A DNA stretch of 64,000 nucleotides, from positions 16,491,001 through 16,555,000 of the forward strand of contig JARWIR010000018.1 in NCBI GenBank assembly GCA_029959085.1, read 5' to 3'. Source of the DNA: Nemophila menziesii (lineage: Eukaryota; Streptophyta; Magnoliopsida; Boraginales; Hydrophyllaceae). The notes beneath the pieces were generated by a model. It had not been told where the DNA came from, ran no database searches, and saw only the letters and a list, made by a program, of their open reading frames with translations. Within the stretch, counting starts at the first letter, position 1. Every line of letters starts with the position of its first letter. Of this stretch, positions 35,262 to 48,811 are shown in pieces. A program made the position numbers and the translations under genes.

Positions 35262-38200
35262 GATGCTATGGAATTGTTACTTACAAGTGAATTGTTTCAT
35301 ATTTGTTTCCTTTGTTATTTTTATTTTAATTCAATTTATGAATAGCTAAAGTGTTGTTGTTATTTTTGATAAGAAAAAATAGAGAAAAGGTCATTTTTAT
35401 TTACTGCAGCCAAATTAATCATACGAACAAAGAAACTGAGAAAATATTTCCTATTCTTTTTTTAGTTTGTTGTATAAAAATTGTTTTTATATAAAGTATT
35501 TATTGATTGAACGTTATAGTCATTTATTTGATAAATTGACCATTGAGGATTTGGTTCCAAATATTATGATAAGCTGCATCAAGAGTTATATCATTAAAGC
35601 GTTTAATGATATAAATTTTTTCATTTTTCACTTTAATTATGCGTGAGAAATGACCTGACTACCAAAGGGCTCATTCATGTTTTAAAGTTACAATTAAATA
35701 TCTTTTAGATAACAGTTCATATCTTTGTCTATTATATAATAGTGTTCTTAGAAAGTTATTTTCTATTCCTTCCAATGATTAGATTTCTAGGTATTTTTGC
35801 TAAATCACTTCTCATATCATTCCAAGTTGGTTGGGTAATCTCAAGAATTGTGACCGCAACTTGAGAGTCTTTCTTATACACACGAGACTCATTGATATGC
35901 TCAATGAGCTATTGACTAAAGTGTCTCCTGAGGATGCATAAAATGTATATGATGGATGTCTAAAGTAATACAAACTTAGTAATGGTACTAAGTGTATATT
36001 CTTGTATCCATGAGTTATGAACTCCAAAAGACATTTTAAGCATGATATACACATGTATCCTTAAATATCTTTATAAGATGTATAAGTAACTTAGTATGAC
36101 CATTAGATACATGTTATCTAATACCAAGAAACAAGGTAAGGGCATTAATGGAAATTGTTTCCGTAATTTTTTTAATTCCTATTAATTACTCTAAAGTTGT
36201 ATTGTATACTTGGAGTAGTTTAGAAATATGCAATATGTTGCAGACTCTAAATATTAATAGAATGTTAAGAATATAGGAAATTAACATTACGATGGAGCAA
36301 TTGTTGCAGCCACAATTTTAATATCTAATTCTTTAAAGATGCATATGGCAAAACATATTGTAAAAAAACTATATTTTTGTTCGTTAAATTGTTTTCGAAC
36401 AAAATAGTCATTTGATCATAAGATGGTTATGGTGTATTAATGTAATATAAAATGACCAATGGAGTTTTTCATCTTGATGAATTATACCCCATTGGATATT
36501 AACAATATGGTTATCATAGTTGCCTAAAGTAACTACGTGATTGTGTTATAGTTGTTTCTAGTCATAAATCGAAATAGATAATCGTACTTATCAAACATTA
36601 TCTTTGGAATTATAGACTAAGTCATAAACTATGAGAAAACAATTTACTAGTTTCACATGGAAGATTTTCTTGAATTATGATTTTGAATCATATAAAACTT
36701 GTGAGACTTATCTCAGTGAAATTTGACTAAATCTTATTTTGATGAAAATGGAGACAGTTCTAATGATTTCTTATGTCCACTACATACTGATGTATGTGGT
36801 CAATCCGAACTTTAGCCAAAGATAGATATTTGTACTTCATCTCCTTCACTAACTATATAACAGTTATGGATGTGTTTACCGAATGTAACACCAATATCAA
36901 TGATTTGAAATGTTCAAATTACTATTGAGTGAAGTTGAAGGAAAGGATACAAGAGTATGAGGGAAGTAAGATATTAACCTGAGGTGAAAATTTTAGCAAT
37001 GCATTATAGATTATCTATGACAAAATTAGATTTCGTCTCAGTGAACATATCCTGGAGCACCAAGGTTAATGGTGTGTATGGAAAGAAAAATTGTATTTTA
37101 TTGAATATAGTGCAATCCATGATAAGATTCTCTGCTTTTCTAATATTCTTATGGGGTTATGTTTTAAATTCAATTGAATACTTAATGAACTCTTAGGTCC
37201 CACTAAATAGTCGATAAAATCCATATGTGATATGGAGATAACATATGTTAAACCTCAAACTGTAGAAGTTTGAAGTTGTCTGATTTATGCTAAACGATTT
37301 ATGATGGTTAAACTAGAGTTGAGATCTTTCAAATATAGATTTGTTAAAAACCCAAAAAATAATGACATGATTATATTTCTACACCATTCTGAACACAAAG
37401 AGTTTGTGGTAAATAATACAACCTTTCCAGATTGGAATTCCATAGTGAAGGAGTTCATAATGTAGAAATATATCAAAATTAAATAAAGATTTCAGAGTTA
37501 TTTATACAAGCTGAAGAACATCAGATGCATGCCAGTCACTCTTTCCTTGATGAGTTAATAGTTTCATTTTAAATTCAAGTCACATACTTTGAGGAATTAG
37601 GGACGATTAATGAACCTCTCTTGGAACAAGGATGTTAACAAAATCAAGAGAAAGAAGAATTTATTGTACACAAGCCTCCTAAAGGTTATATAAATATCAT
37701 CATACACCAAAATCAATTGTAATAATGGTGATACTTGATGAGGAAATCATATAGATGATAACCCCATCAAGTGATGACCCTAAAACCCTATGAAGAGGTT
37801 ATGACTAGTCTAGATAGTGACAAGTGGTTAAGAACCATAGAATATGAGTTAACATATATAAGAATTAACAAAGTATAGTACTTTGGTTAAATCTTCAATA
37901 GATGTAAGATCCATTTGTAGTAAATGGGTGCTAGGAAAATGATTGAAGTAGACGTTAAGGTAGAGACCTATAATGTCCTTCTCATTTCTTTAGTTTATTT
38001 CAGATTCTACTATTGGTAACTACATACTATTATTTTGAGATATGGTAATATCATGTGAAACTAGTTTTCACTAAATAGGAGTTTATGACATCCTTAAGAC
38101 CAATCCTAAAGGTCTCATATATTCCATTTACTCATAATAAAATATGTGAGATCCAAAATCCATTTAATGGATTAAACAAATGTCACTATGTTGGATTATT

Positions 38201-39270
38201 CTCTTTCATAAATCAAATAGTTTGATTTTATGATTTTAGAGTAAGAGTCATAAGAGTAAAAAGGACTAGTGGGAGTATAACTCATCTTCCTAGTGTTATA
38301 TGTAGATGACATATTGTCACATAAGGATATGAAATACCAACCAAGTAGACAAACCTTTTTTTTATTGTCTAATAGTTCTCCATGAAAGATTTAGGAAAAG
38401 TAGCTTACATTCTGTGAATTGGGATCTATAGAGATAGATTAAAGAAGCTACTTTCTATATCCACCATAGTACATTGATACATTTTTGAAGTATTACATGG
38501 AAATTCCAAGAGGAATTATTATACAATAGGATTTGTAATTACTCTTAATGGGATGGTTTGTTCTAGGACCCTAAACGTAAGAGAATAAATGTTTATAGTC
38601 CTATTTGTTAAAACAATAAGGATTTATCTAAAATACCATAAAAAATGTATAAGACCTGAAGTGTACTACACTGTAGGAGTAGCGAGTAAGTATGAAAGTA
38701 ACCTTGATAGGTACTGTTGGAAAGTAGTAAAGGCTAACCTTAAGTACTTAGGAAGTATTAAGGACCAATTCCTCATATGTGGAGAAAATAAACTGAAGCT
38801 AATTTGGTATATAGATGCTTTTTGCTTCAAACATGGATAATACCAAAACAACATATGGCTATATAGAGGAGAAATGAACTGGAATAGTTCCAATCCTGAT
38901 AATATAGTATATTTTAGTTACTAAAAGTAGAATACATAGTAGTATAAGATGCAACTATGCAAGTTTTTTGGATAAAAGAGTTTTTATATGATAATAGTGT
39001 AGTCTATACAATAAAGAATTTTTTTTCTTTATACAATCACAATATTTGAGATATTGTATGATCTTAGAGACCTAGACCACAATATAGATCCAAAAAAATT
39101 CTACACTAGTGTTACTTGATTCGAGAAATGATCTAACATGAAGATGTTTGCATTTGATAGGTTCAAGGTCGGAAAAACGATGCACATCTATTCACTTAAG
39201 TGTTTCTATCAAAAGGAGTTTGATAAGAACAAACTAGTGATAAGATTTTGCACGATTGGGTCTAGGCCAA
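35262..39270 (+). pseudogene. copia A gag-pol remnant (integrase, RT, RNase H)
   Basis: There is no long open frame, but the order of decayed domains is clear. A GAG-pre-integrase-like stretch lies near 36640-36730. Integrase follows with LVHTDVCGQ near 36775 and GVYGKKNCILLNIVQSMIRF near 37070-37130. An RT start lies near 37800 (SLDSDKWLRTIEYEL), the RT active site YVDD at 38299-38310, and RNase H at about 38655-38840 (YYTVGVASKYESN, WKVVKANLKYL, GENKLKLIWYIDA). The order integrase before RT is diagnostic for Ty1/copia. Stops and frameshifts throughout make it non-functional. Gag itself is not recognisable. Confidence 0.85.
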
Positions 39271-39279
39271 GTGGGAGAT

Positions 39280-40951
39280 TGTTGGAATTATGCCATAGCC
39301 CCGATTGTCTTGTAATGAATTGAACACAAGTGTTTACTGTACACGATAACAGTTATCTCTACAGTTTTGATTAAAGAAATTATTTCCTTGAGTCTATGGC
39401 AAGATTTTATGATTATGGTATTCATCTACACAATATGAAGGCAGCTCTTTGATAAGTTACGAACTAGATATCATAAGGTGTTATGATAATGAGAATCTAG
39501 CTCATAGCACTTAATCTAAACTTGTTCTTATTCGTAGGATCATCGAGCTAGGACCTTGGTGATCCGGTTTGATTAGTATGTAGCTAACGAGTATTTATTG
39601 GGTAAATATTCGTAGTTCTCGTTTACTGAGTCAGGTGCATAGATAATGCACATAGAGATGTGATTATCGAACCGATTAAAAGTAGAGATTCCTAATGTTT
39701 AAGTACCTTGAGTTGTCAAGTAGGTCAATATCTAGAAGGAATTTTATGCTTGTAGTCCTTTGAAATGAGATCATCACTATAGTTGTATATGTGCTTGTTA
39801 TGTTTTGATATTGGACTACTAGTGTGTCATAATGCTAGTCAAAAGGATATTGGACACAACTAAGTATATATCCTCCTAGGGATGAGTCAAGATGGAATCT
39901 GTCAACTCTAGGTAAAGAGTTTGAGCTCTACAATGGCATAATATTACAACGATTGTATCAAATCCTTGGCCAAGGTGTGATAGAATGAATGAAGAAAGGT
40001 GTTTATTTAGTCATTCACCAATCATTGATAATCGACGTGTAATGTAGTTTATTTTCTAAATGAGATTTGACAGTTGTACCATATCCAAAGATAATCCGGA
40101 GCTGTAAAGATATAGGGAATACGTGTAGGATCCTTCACCGGGTTCTTTGTATAGAGTTACTTCACATTATCCGCCCGTCGGGAAGTGTTGTTAGACGCCA
40201 ACCTCGATTAGTAGTTAATTAAATTAACTACTAGCGGTTTAATAATGAACCCACGTAGTCGCACACTAACGAGTGCATTAAGCTTCCTTCATGACGTTAA
40301 TTAATTTTATTATTAGATAATAAATATTTATTAATTATATACTTGGAATATTGGGATATTAATTAGCTAGCACAAATTAATATTCTAATATAAGACCGAT
40401 CTAAGAAAAAAGAAAAAAAGTGAGGAAAAATTGACAAGTTCGTGGAACGAACTACGTACCTCCAGGAGTGTGAATTGTGTCACCAACCGCTGGGCTAGTC
40501 AAGTCTTTCAGTATAATCAAAAAGGTACAAGTCCACTTCACAAGTGGGTAGTGGACCAGATTACTATGATAATTAATTTCATTATACGTTCCTAGCTCTA
40601 CCATTTCTTGTCTTTTCATTTTCTCCTCTAAAGTTATTATTTTAATAATAATAATTCAATATATGATATAGAATTTCTATCAGTTTTCTCTCTGAAAACA
40701 AAAACACAGAAAAAGGTCTTTACGTTTCAAGTCAGAATTTGATTCTGAAAGCAAAATTTTGGCTCGGTGTGCAAAGCATAGAGGCTTTAAGGATTTTGAA
40801 ACTCGGTTAGTCATTCTATTCTCACATGAATCCAAAAAGGTACGAAATCAAAATATGTTTTAGATTCTAATCGCACTAGATTGGTTATAGAATTGCAATA
40901 TGTTTTTTTCCGCTGTGTATATTTAATATAACATGTATTGCGATTCCTTTA
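39280..40951 (+). repeat. 3' LTR of copia A
   Basis: It starts TGTTGGAATTATGCC directly after the polypurine tract AAGTGGGAGA and one T, and ends GCGATTCCTTTA, followed by the TSD CATTA. The final CA appears as TA. It is about 90% identical to the 5' LTR over the part I compared. It carries the same antisense tRNA-like module at about 40432-40505. Confidence 0.88.
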
Positions 40952-40956
40952 CATTA

Positions 40957-41228
40957 ACTTTCTTGTGGTTAGTCCAAGTAAAATATCATCCTTTTGTAAG
41001 TAAATCGAGAATTTAGTTGTTCGATATATATTCTTTATATCAGGTAACATTGTTTTTTGTTCTTAGAGTTTCTTGTAATACTATTTCGAACTTGAGTACT
41101 TAAATTTTGTTTAAGATATTCCATAGTTGTACTATACTTGGATACTAATGCTTTAAACACATTCCGTGTCCAGACCTTCACATCATATACAAGTAGACTA
41201 GTTTTCCAATTGATCAAGTTGGGAGACT
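40957..41228 (+). other. Flank of copia A ending in a polypurine-like tract
   Basis: No open frame of note. The end, AAGTTGGGAGACT at about 41217-41229, resembles a copia polypurine tract, so this could be the last part of another old copia internal region. The evidence is weak. Confidence 0.35.
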
Positions 41229-41677
41229 AACCTCTAACTCTCAGACCATGGACCCGACCGTTATTTTTTATCATATAATACTTATGTAGTTATCCTTTTT
41301 GGTCATGTTTTGACATTCCATCTCACTATATGAAAGAAATTGGTCTGGGCCTGACCCATATTGTGGTTCCCATAATGGGTTAGCCCGATTCATATTGTGA
41401 TAATTATTATTTGAATAACTTCAAGGAAGTTATTTCACAATATAAGAGAACATCATAATGCATTTTTACATACGTTTCCTTTGGTTCTCTGCTTTATACT
41501 TGAAAGACACAAAAATCATCTCTCAAGATCTCTTTAAGATATGATAGAAGATCCAGCGGCATTTACAAATCGTGGAATAGAAATCTTTTTCATCAAGTAA
41601 GTGAATTCAACACAGTAAAGCATTTCGATTCTTAATTTCGACTAAAAGGTTTGTCTAGAACCTTTAAATTTCTTACA
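41229..41677 (+). repeat. Probable 5' LTR of copia B
   Basis: The right end is set by CTTACA at 41677 followed three bases later by the primer binding site. The left end is only inferred from the polypurine-like tract just before it, and the expected TG start is not visible. A short inverted repeat (AACTTCAAGGAAGTT, 41417-41431) lies inside. The 3' partner is not found near 57060. Confidence 0.45.
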
Positions 41678-41679
41678 AA

Positions 41680-41696
41680 TAGTATCAGAGCCATGG
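41680..41696 (+). other. Primer binding site of copia B
   Basis: TAGTATCAGAGCCATGG differs by one base from the standard plant copia site TGGTATCAGAGCCATGG (initiator tRNA-Met). Confidence 0.88.
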
Positions 41697-44234
41697 TGCT
41701 CGTCTTTGTGGTATTCTTTTCATGTCGTATATATTTAATACATATCTACATTGATATGTTCTATTTATAAAACTTTATGAATTTTTCTTGATTTAAAAAA
41801 AAATTATAGTTTCATGTTCTCCATGAAATAAAGATTGCATCGATATAAGTTTTGTAAAATTTGGATTTAAAACGAAATAGATGTGATTTTTTTGAATATT
41901 TTAATGAATATTTTTTGTTTTTTTCTGTTGGAGAAGAAGATACAGGTTTTTTTTTAAAATGTTTTTGAAAAAACGTTGAAAGTAGTTATGTGAGTTTAAC
42001 CGCCGGGTTAACACTAATTCAGTAGTAAATATAGAATGTACTAACCACTTGGCTACAAGATTCTCTTAGCTTTCTACATCGTCATTAGTTTAATAATGAC
42101 TAGACTGTTTTTGTTTTCGGTTTTTAAAAAAAACATGTAGTTGGCCGTCTTTTTTTTTAACTCAAAATTACCTGTAAATTCTTTTGTTTTATTTTTGGGG
42201 AGATGCGTTTCAATTTTTTATTTTTATTATTATTTTAAAAATAAAAAGATGCACCAAATTGTGTGTGTTTTTATAGGAGATGCGTTTTAATTTTATTTTT
42301 ATTATTATTTTTTATAAAAGGGCAAAAATTTGTGTGGTTCGAACATTGGTCAAACATAGGTTTTAATTATGCAATAACCGTTAGGCTATAATCAAAGATA
42401 TGTTATTACAACTACCCCATAGATATATATTTTATATCTGTTTTTTTGGGTATGTTATATTGTTATTTGAGTTTGTAATATAAAATAAAATAGTTTCACA
42501 GTCAACATGTGTTTAGCCAACGAATTATTTATCATATAATTTGAACAGTGAGTTGTTGTATCATATTCGATGTATATGCCTATATGTCTTAATTATAAGC
42601 ATGTGTACTTATGATCGTTTATGCTAAACATGAACATTAATTTTGTAACCATGTTTTCGTATAACCCGATATAGATGTGAAACTCTAGATATATGTTATA
42701 TGAGTTAATTAATGTATCTTAAATTTGTTTGATACATGACTTGCTGGTTAATATATTATATTTTGTCAATTGCATATGTATATATATATTAAAACTTGGG
42801 TTATTTTATGGATAAGTTTGATTCCATAACCACTAAATCATACAGATTTAGTATATTTCATCTTAATTGAATGTGTTAGAATAGTGAGAATTCTGTAGAG
42901 AACTTATCATTTTGTTTTGATAAAATTGAATTATAATTAGATAAACAAAAGTATGGTGATTCATGATTGGGAACATAGTGAACTTTCTGTTTCACTTCTC
43001 TTGTTTTCTATTTACGAGTTCAATTTGCGTTTCGAAACAATAGTATCATTGAATATATTTTATATATTAATGAAAGTCTCTAGATATACTATAAAATGGC
43101 TATGAGTAACATCTTTTAGACTTTTAAATAAGTACAAGAATTAATGGTGATATAACTATACCCTATGAGAACTTGAGGTACATTGAGTACTCGAGGAACT
43201 AGAATTTGAGGTTGTTAATAATGTGATACTTGAGCTTGAGGAAGGCTTCCAAATCATCTCATGAGGAGCATATTAACTTATCAAGTTTTTGAGGTATAAA
43301 ACTCTATTATTTGAGAAATATTGATAAGTTATATAAATTGATTAGTCTATGAGTATCACAAGTATACTACCACTTATGATATATGGGTATACTCTTAAGA
43401 AGATGATCAAGGATACTACCATTTCGATGTTGTGTTAGCGGACATGAATGTTTATACTCATGTAAGGTCACCTGGTCGTGACATTTAACATATCTAAGAG
43501 CGATGTTTAAAGTGACTAGGACAGTCTAGACATCTGGTGATATCCTCAATTATGAAAAAAAATTCAAGTGATCATCAATCTCTTTCAAATAATTTAAAGT
43601 GTTAGAAAGTGAATGACTCGTGATAACATCGATATGTTTCATGATGCTACTTGTGTTGTACTCAATAATTAGTGTATTTGAGGTTTCTTAACCTCATACT
43701 TGAACATAAATTATTGAGTCTAGCTCTCATACAGAATAGCAGTATAGAGTAAGAGGATTGAAAGAAAAAGGGTGATATAACTGATTCTAAGAAGATCAAG
43801 ATCAATAATCACAACGAATTAAAGTATGATCATAAGAAATAAAATAGTAAGATGAGATGCTACATTTATGACAAGTTGTGTCACTTAGCTTGCGAGCATA
43901 ATATAGTAGCACTATCTTCTTCTTATGATTTTTGCATCCATTGCTAACACCATGTTGCTATCTGGTCTTATCCTTTGTGGATTATGGACTTAGGAGCAAT
44001 AGACATTGTGACAAGAGATTGAGAGACCTATATAGTATACCGTGAATGAAAATTTGAGTTGATATAAGATGGATATATGTAGATGAAAACAATACTGTTG
44101 AAGTCAATGGTTTGGCACAAGTAGTTGAGCTTGAGAAGTGGTCAACCTTCTATCTACATGATATTTTAGGTATACAAATTTCTGGCAGAATTTGGTCTCA
44201 ATTATGCATTAAATCCATTACCCAAGTTCATAAC
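41697..44234 (+). pseudogene. copia B leader, gag and protease remnant
   Basis: The first 800 bp are an AT-rich leader with two antisense tRNA-like modules (near 41995-42068 and 42325-42395, each with an A-box-like TAGCC[AT]A string). The gag part (about 42800-43850) has no open frame. The protease remnant at about 43978-44020 reads WIMDLGAIDIVTRD, close to the copia pattern WILDSGA with the Ser changed. The sequence is cut at 44234 by an Athila-like element and continues at 51603. Confidence 0.7.
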
Positions 44235-45716
44235 TGGTGTGGCCTAAGGTGTGATAAAAAGATGATATGATTTAGATGCAACTAAACACCCTAAGCTAAC
44301 ACGGTACTGCAAGTATTACATGACGTATGCAAGTTATAATGATAAGAAGATGTGTTCCTTAGAGACTGATGAAAGTTAGAGAGAACTTATGCAAATTATC
44401 AAGTGCAAATATTAAAGATAGAAAAGATAATACGCAAGTAGAAAGAACAGATAGATAAATATTTATTAGGTTTTTAAATAATAAAACTAAACTAATAAAC
44501 TAAAGACAGAAAGTAAATAAAAGAAAAGAAAAGAAGATAGTATGAAAGTTAGCTTGAGTGAATAGCATGTAATCCCCACTAGTTTTGCCGTTCTAAACAT
44601 GTAATGGTGAATTATGTAGTATTTCAATAATCGGTTCAATTCTCTATCGGTAGTTTAAAATAGGATTTACCTGTGTCAATAAGGCTTCCTAAGCAAACTT
44701 TTCCTGTAATTGGTAAATAGTCACAAGAACTAAACCATAGTGATTATCTAACTAGGTTGGGTTGTCAGATCAGACCTTGTACTAGACGTACACCGTTGTC
44801 AATGGTGACCTAATTACTAGATGGTAAGTCTATATGGCCGCGGTTCCATAAGAACACATAATATAAATCCAAACACATAAACAGAGAATAAAAACTATAA
44901 TTCAATTTAAAACATTGAGTTCCCAAATTAGATAGATGTCAATCAAAACTAGGGTTCATACATATATGCTAAAACTCAAACTAATAAGAATTAATTCATA
45001 CAGAGAAGAGAAGAAAATAGAATTACAAAATAAGAGGTTGAAGAAGACATATGGTGTTCTGCTCCTTCCAGACTTCTTCTCTTGTGTTGGAGCTTCTGCT
45101 TGGCCTTAAGCTCTGGCCAAGGATGATTTAAGAGTGTTAAGAGGCTGTATTTATAGTGTATAGGTTGACCTAATTCGTTTCTTGGAGGAAAGGCCAAGTA
45201 ATAGACTCCAAGCCCAACTCAAATTCGTAAGGAAATAAAGATAAACACTGCTGGACCGTTTTGGGCATATCTTCTTCGTTATTGGTCGGATTGAGCTCCA
45301 TAATATACCAAATGAATCGTCACAGAACTATCTATGTCCCTATGAAAGGAATCTTCCAAAATCGGCTTCCTTGTAGGAGTAATTACCACTTCTTTAGGCG
45401 TGTGCTTCAGAATCTGAGATTTAGGCAACTTTTCCTTTTCCTAATTAAACTCTGTTTCCTTCTATCTCCAATTACCATGCACATCTCTTTCAATATCTTG
45501 TAGTCTTTGACTTGGACTCTAATTAATCTACATAATTATCTTTAAAGCTTCACACTAAATAAACAATTAAACCCAATATGCTCTAAAAATATTATGTTAC
45601 TAAATCAAGACCCAACAGTGGACTAAATTAAGCTCAATTCAACCTATAAACTAATAAATAAGCCTAAAATGATGTCTCAGAATTATATTATATTATCACA
45701 AATGAGGAGACATCAA
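44235..45716 (-). repeat. 3' LTR of the complete Athila-like element
   Basis: 1482 bp, from TGATGTCTCCTCATTTGTGA (at 45716, minus strand) to GGCCACACCA at 44235. It lacks about 25 bp (around 44789) and about 8 bp near 45617 compared with the 5' copy. Its outer end abuts the TSD. Confidence 0.92.
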
Positions 45717-47038
45717 GACCCCCAACTCAAAGTTTTATCGTCCCGATACAATAAAAGTAAAGAACAATAGGGTAGTCATATAAACAAGAAGAAGAAGTAT
45801 GAGGAGAATAAGAACAGAACACAATGAATGATCCTAGAGCAAAATATCTAAAAAGTCTCATGTAATAATGCTCAAGAAATAATGCACAAATATGCTTAAT
45901 ATACATGTACAACAATCCATAAATTCAAGTCCAGATTAATTTCGCAATGCCAGAAGGAGAGGATGATAACTTAGTTCATGTTAATGGCTATAGGTTGTTC
46001 ATAGGTCCTAAATAGCATCCAATGGTCCACTTACCTACTACCTAGTAGCTTAATTGTTTCTCCACCAAGCAGTTAGAAATCCTAAGGTCTTGGGTTATAA
46101 TTCGGCTTAGGGACGGTATGATATATTTGGATAATGAAAAGTGAGCTTTTGGCTCTCTCCTCACTAGCCATCAACGAATAGCCCTAGAGCTTGAGTTTTC
46201 ACTCGAAGATGTTCTCACTCAACCCATTTTATTGATGCTTTCGATTTGCATCCCCAATAATCCAAATTAAAACCCTTGATGATATAAAAATCCCTCTTTG
46301 CCGGTCCGAATAGATATTTTCTTTTCATATCAATTTTTTCTTTTGTATAGCTATGATTCTCTTCTTGATGTTCGAGATATCATGCTATTTTTTTTTCATA
46401 TATATTCTTTTTATGCCCTTGTTGGCAAAGTTAGCTCGTAGCTTCTTTTCCATTCACTATTACCCCATCAAAGGGTTACAATAATAACAATTTCATCATC
46501 AATAAAATCACAATTACAATTCCAAATCCCAATGTTCCCAAATGATGAAACCCACCACCCCAAACTCAAGCTCTAAAACGAGTTGTCTCAGGTTTTGCGA
46601 TTCGAGTGCGGGTCATATAGATAAGTCCTAAAACTAGGGGTATGGATTATAATGTGTTTTAATAAAAAGGCTTTAGAAAGGCTCGGAGGGGTTAAGACGG
46701 ATGAATAACAATAATCAAATAAAAGGGTGAGAAAGTATAAAAGGCTTCAAGTGTTTTAATCATGAAAGAACTGCCTTATTCATTTTTCTAACTACCGGAT
46801 TTTGTTACTTTTTCACTAATAGTTCATAGATAAGCGGGTTTTCAAATAATTTTAAACCTCACGTTCTACACACCAAATAATTTCCCTAAGTTTCAACGTG
46901 CCTTCATAGCATTGCTCATTCACTTTTCTATCTTTTATTTCCTGTTTTCATACATGCATCTAAACAAACTTATGACATCTTTCAAAAACATACTACCTAC
47001 TATCATTAACATAATTAAATCATGCTCAATAGGTACAT

Positions 47039-47830
47039 TCAAAGATATTCTATGCCTATTTCAACCCAAAAAATTTTAAATTTTATGCAAAAACAAAAAG
47101 GAAGATGAGGACAACGAATCCCCACCCCAATTAAAAAATGAGTCGTGTCCTCACGACTCGAAAAAGACTCAATAAAGAAATAATATTTAAAATTAGCATA
47201 CATATTGCACATAAAGAAATGGTAGGTAAGAAAGAAAACATACTCTTCGAGGCTATCACCTCGCCTTATCGATACTCGGATTAAATCTAATGTATCTTCT
47301 TCACCCAACTTCTTATTCGCTTTTCGTTCAGGACACGTGATCATAATAGGATATTGCATTATATAACGTCATGGGAGAGATTGAAAATTCGTATCACCTC
47401 CTCATAGATCAACTGTGCCACATCTTCTTCTTCTCCTCACAAAATACAATTCACAAACAACCCAAGCATTCCAAATCTCCATGAAACTTCATGTATTCTC
47501 CTTCAACTTCTTCTTTAAATACTATCTTAGAAGAAAAAGGTAGTTCCTTTAATTGTTACTTCGGAGAAGCTATCATGGCCATTGAAGCTTTCTCTTTTTC
47601 TTCGGGTGTAGGGTCGTTGATTTGTAGAGGTTGTGTTGTCTTCTTCACTAAAGTTGGAATCGTTTTGCTCATTGGATCAACACAGCATGCTAACCTCTCT
47701 TCTCTTGACTTGTTTTACCCTTTGAATTGGAACTAGGACTTTTCTCACTTGATTTCTTCTCAATTAAATCCAATAACTTGCTTTTCTTCACCTCCCTCTT
47801 GTTAGCTAATATTGTTGTACTATTAGTCAT
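47039..47830 (-). pseudogene. Envelope-position ORF remnant
   Basis: The minus-strand start near 47830 (NKREVKKSKLL) matches the ORF start near 63040. The middle is deleted. The part 47359-47039 reads MITCPERKANKKLG and SLEEYVFFLTYHFF, matching IITCLVRKTNVTLG near 63890 and SLEEYIFFLPDHL near 21910. In Athila-like elements this is the ORF after pol (putative plant transposon protein domain). Many stops; non-functional. Confidence 0.65.
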
Positions 47831-47839
47831 CCTCAATTA

Positions 47840-48670
47840 ACCCCCAACTCAAAGCTTAAGCAACCCTTGAAATTTGAACTTGTGAATTTTTGTTAAACAA
47901 GCTTGATTTGGCTTAGGAAATATGAATGGATGATGAATCTCTATGTGGGTGAGGTGGATTTGTAATTGGTTGGCTTGGATTTAAGAAATTGTAGGATGAA
48001 TTGTAAAAATTTAAGCTCTTGATTCTACAATTTGATGGATTTGGTGAGGATTGGGTGCTTGATTCTCTCTTGTAATGATGTGGAGAGAAGGTTTGATGTG
48101 TTTTTCTTGATGATTGGGTAGTGTTTTGATGATTGGTGAAGGTTTTGATGAGCTTTAATGGAGTTGGGAGAGTTTTGGAGAAGAGAAATAGGCTTTGGGT
48201 TTATAAAATTCGGAATTAAAAGCTTCATACCTCTTTTATAACCAAAATCCCGTAACTTTCTCTCTCTATCGGCACTGTGCGGACCATGGCTGCGGTGCAA
48301 AGGGTACACCGCGGGGTACACCGCACCTTCTGTAGCTCGAAATTTTGCCTCGGCAAAATCCCCGTGATAGCTACCCCGTGGCACGGGTTTTGGGCACGCG
48401 GACCATGGGTGCGGTATAGGGGGTACTCCGCAGGGGTACTTCGCACGGGTTTTTCCTCTGTCCGAAAAATTCTGTTTCTTCCCTAACTCGATTTCTCCAA
48501 TACCTAATCATCAAAAACACTAATACCTTTCTCAAATATGAAATATCAACTAAAAATAACTAAATTAAACATAAACTAAAAATGTAAAAGACATAATATA
48601 TAAAAAAACTACGGGTTGTCTCCCGTACAACACTTTTATTTAACGTCTTTCAAAGTTAGACGTGTTACCT
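47840..48670 (-). other. Non-coding region between gag remnant and the envelope-position ORF
   Basis: It corresponds to 62100-63020 of the other element and 22260-23010 of a third. It contains the GGGAGACAACCCG hairpin motif (48612-48660) and a cluster of GGTACACCGC-type repeats (48270-48450). A leader-like stretch lies next to the ORF start. No protein is supported here, although both strands have open frames of 70-119 codons because of the GC-rich repeats. Confidence 0.6.
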
Positions 48671-48811
48671 TGATTAAGAATGACGAAATTTCCACCCCTT
48701 GCCTTTAATTCCCACGAACTTTTCAGCTCGATTCTTTATAATCATGGATGGTGCCATCCAAGATTTCGTGGGAAGGGGTGAATCTGGTGGTAACTCGATA
48801 GTATGACACTC

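Larger units (their letters stand above)
27463..40951 (+). mobile_element. Ty1/copia element (copia A), full length but decayed
   Basis: The 5-bp TSD CATTA lies at 27458-27462 and 40952-40956. The LTRs are 27463-29121 and 39280-40951. A primer binding site follows the 5' LTR and a polypurine tract (AAGTGGGAGA) precedes the 3' LTR. The first 165 bp of the two LTRs differ at about 17 positions by my count, about 90% identity, so the insertion is old. The first base pair TG of the 5' LTR is now TC. Coding sequence is broken throughout. A LINE inserted at 29664-35245 separates the leader from the rest. Without the LINE and its TSD copy the element would be about 7.9 kb. Confidence 0.9.

Noticed and set aside
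45261..45503. 80-codon frames occurring at 45261 and again at 51136
   Set aside because: The duplication arises because both lie at the same position in the two LTRs of one element; LTR sequence is non-coding here.
48225..48486. Open frames on both strands near the repeats
   Set aside because: They follow from the GC-rich motif cluster; the same region in the other copies has different frames.
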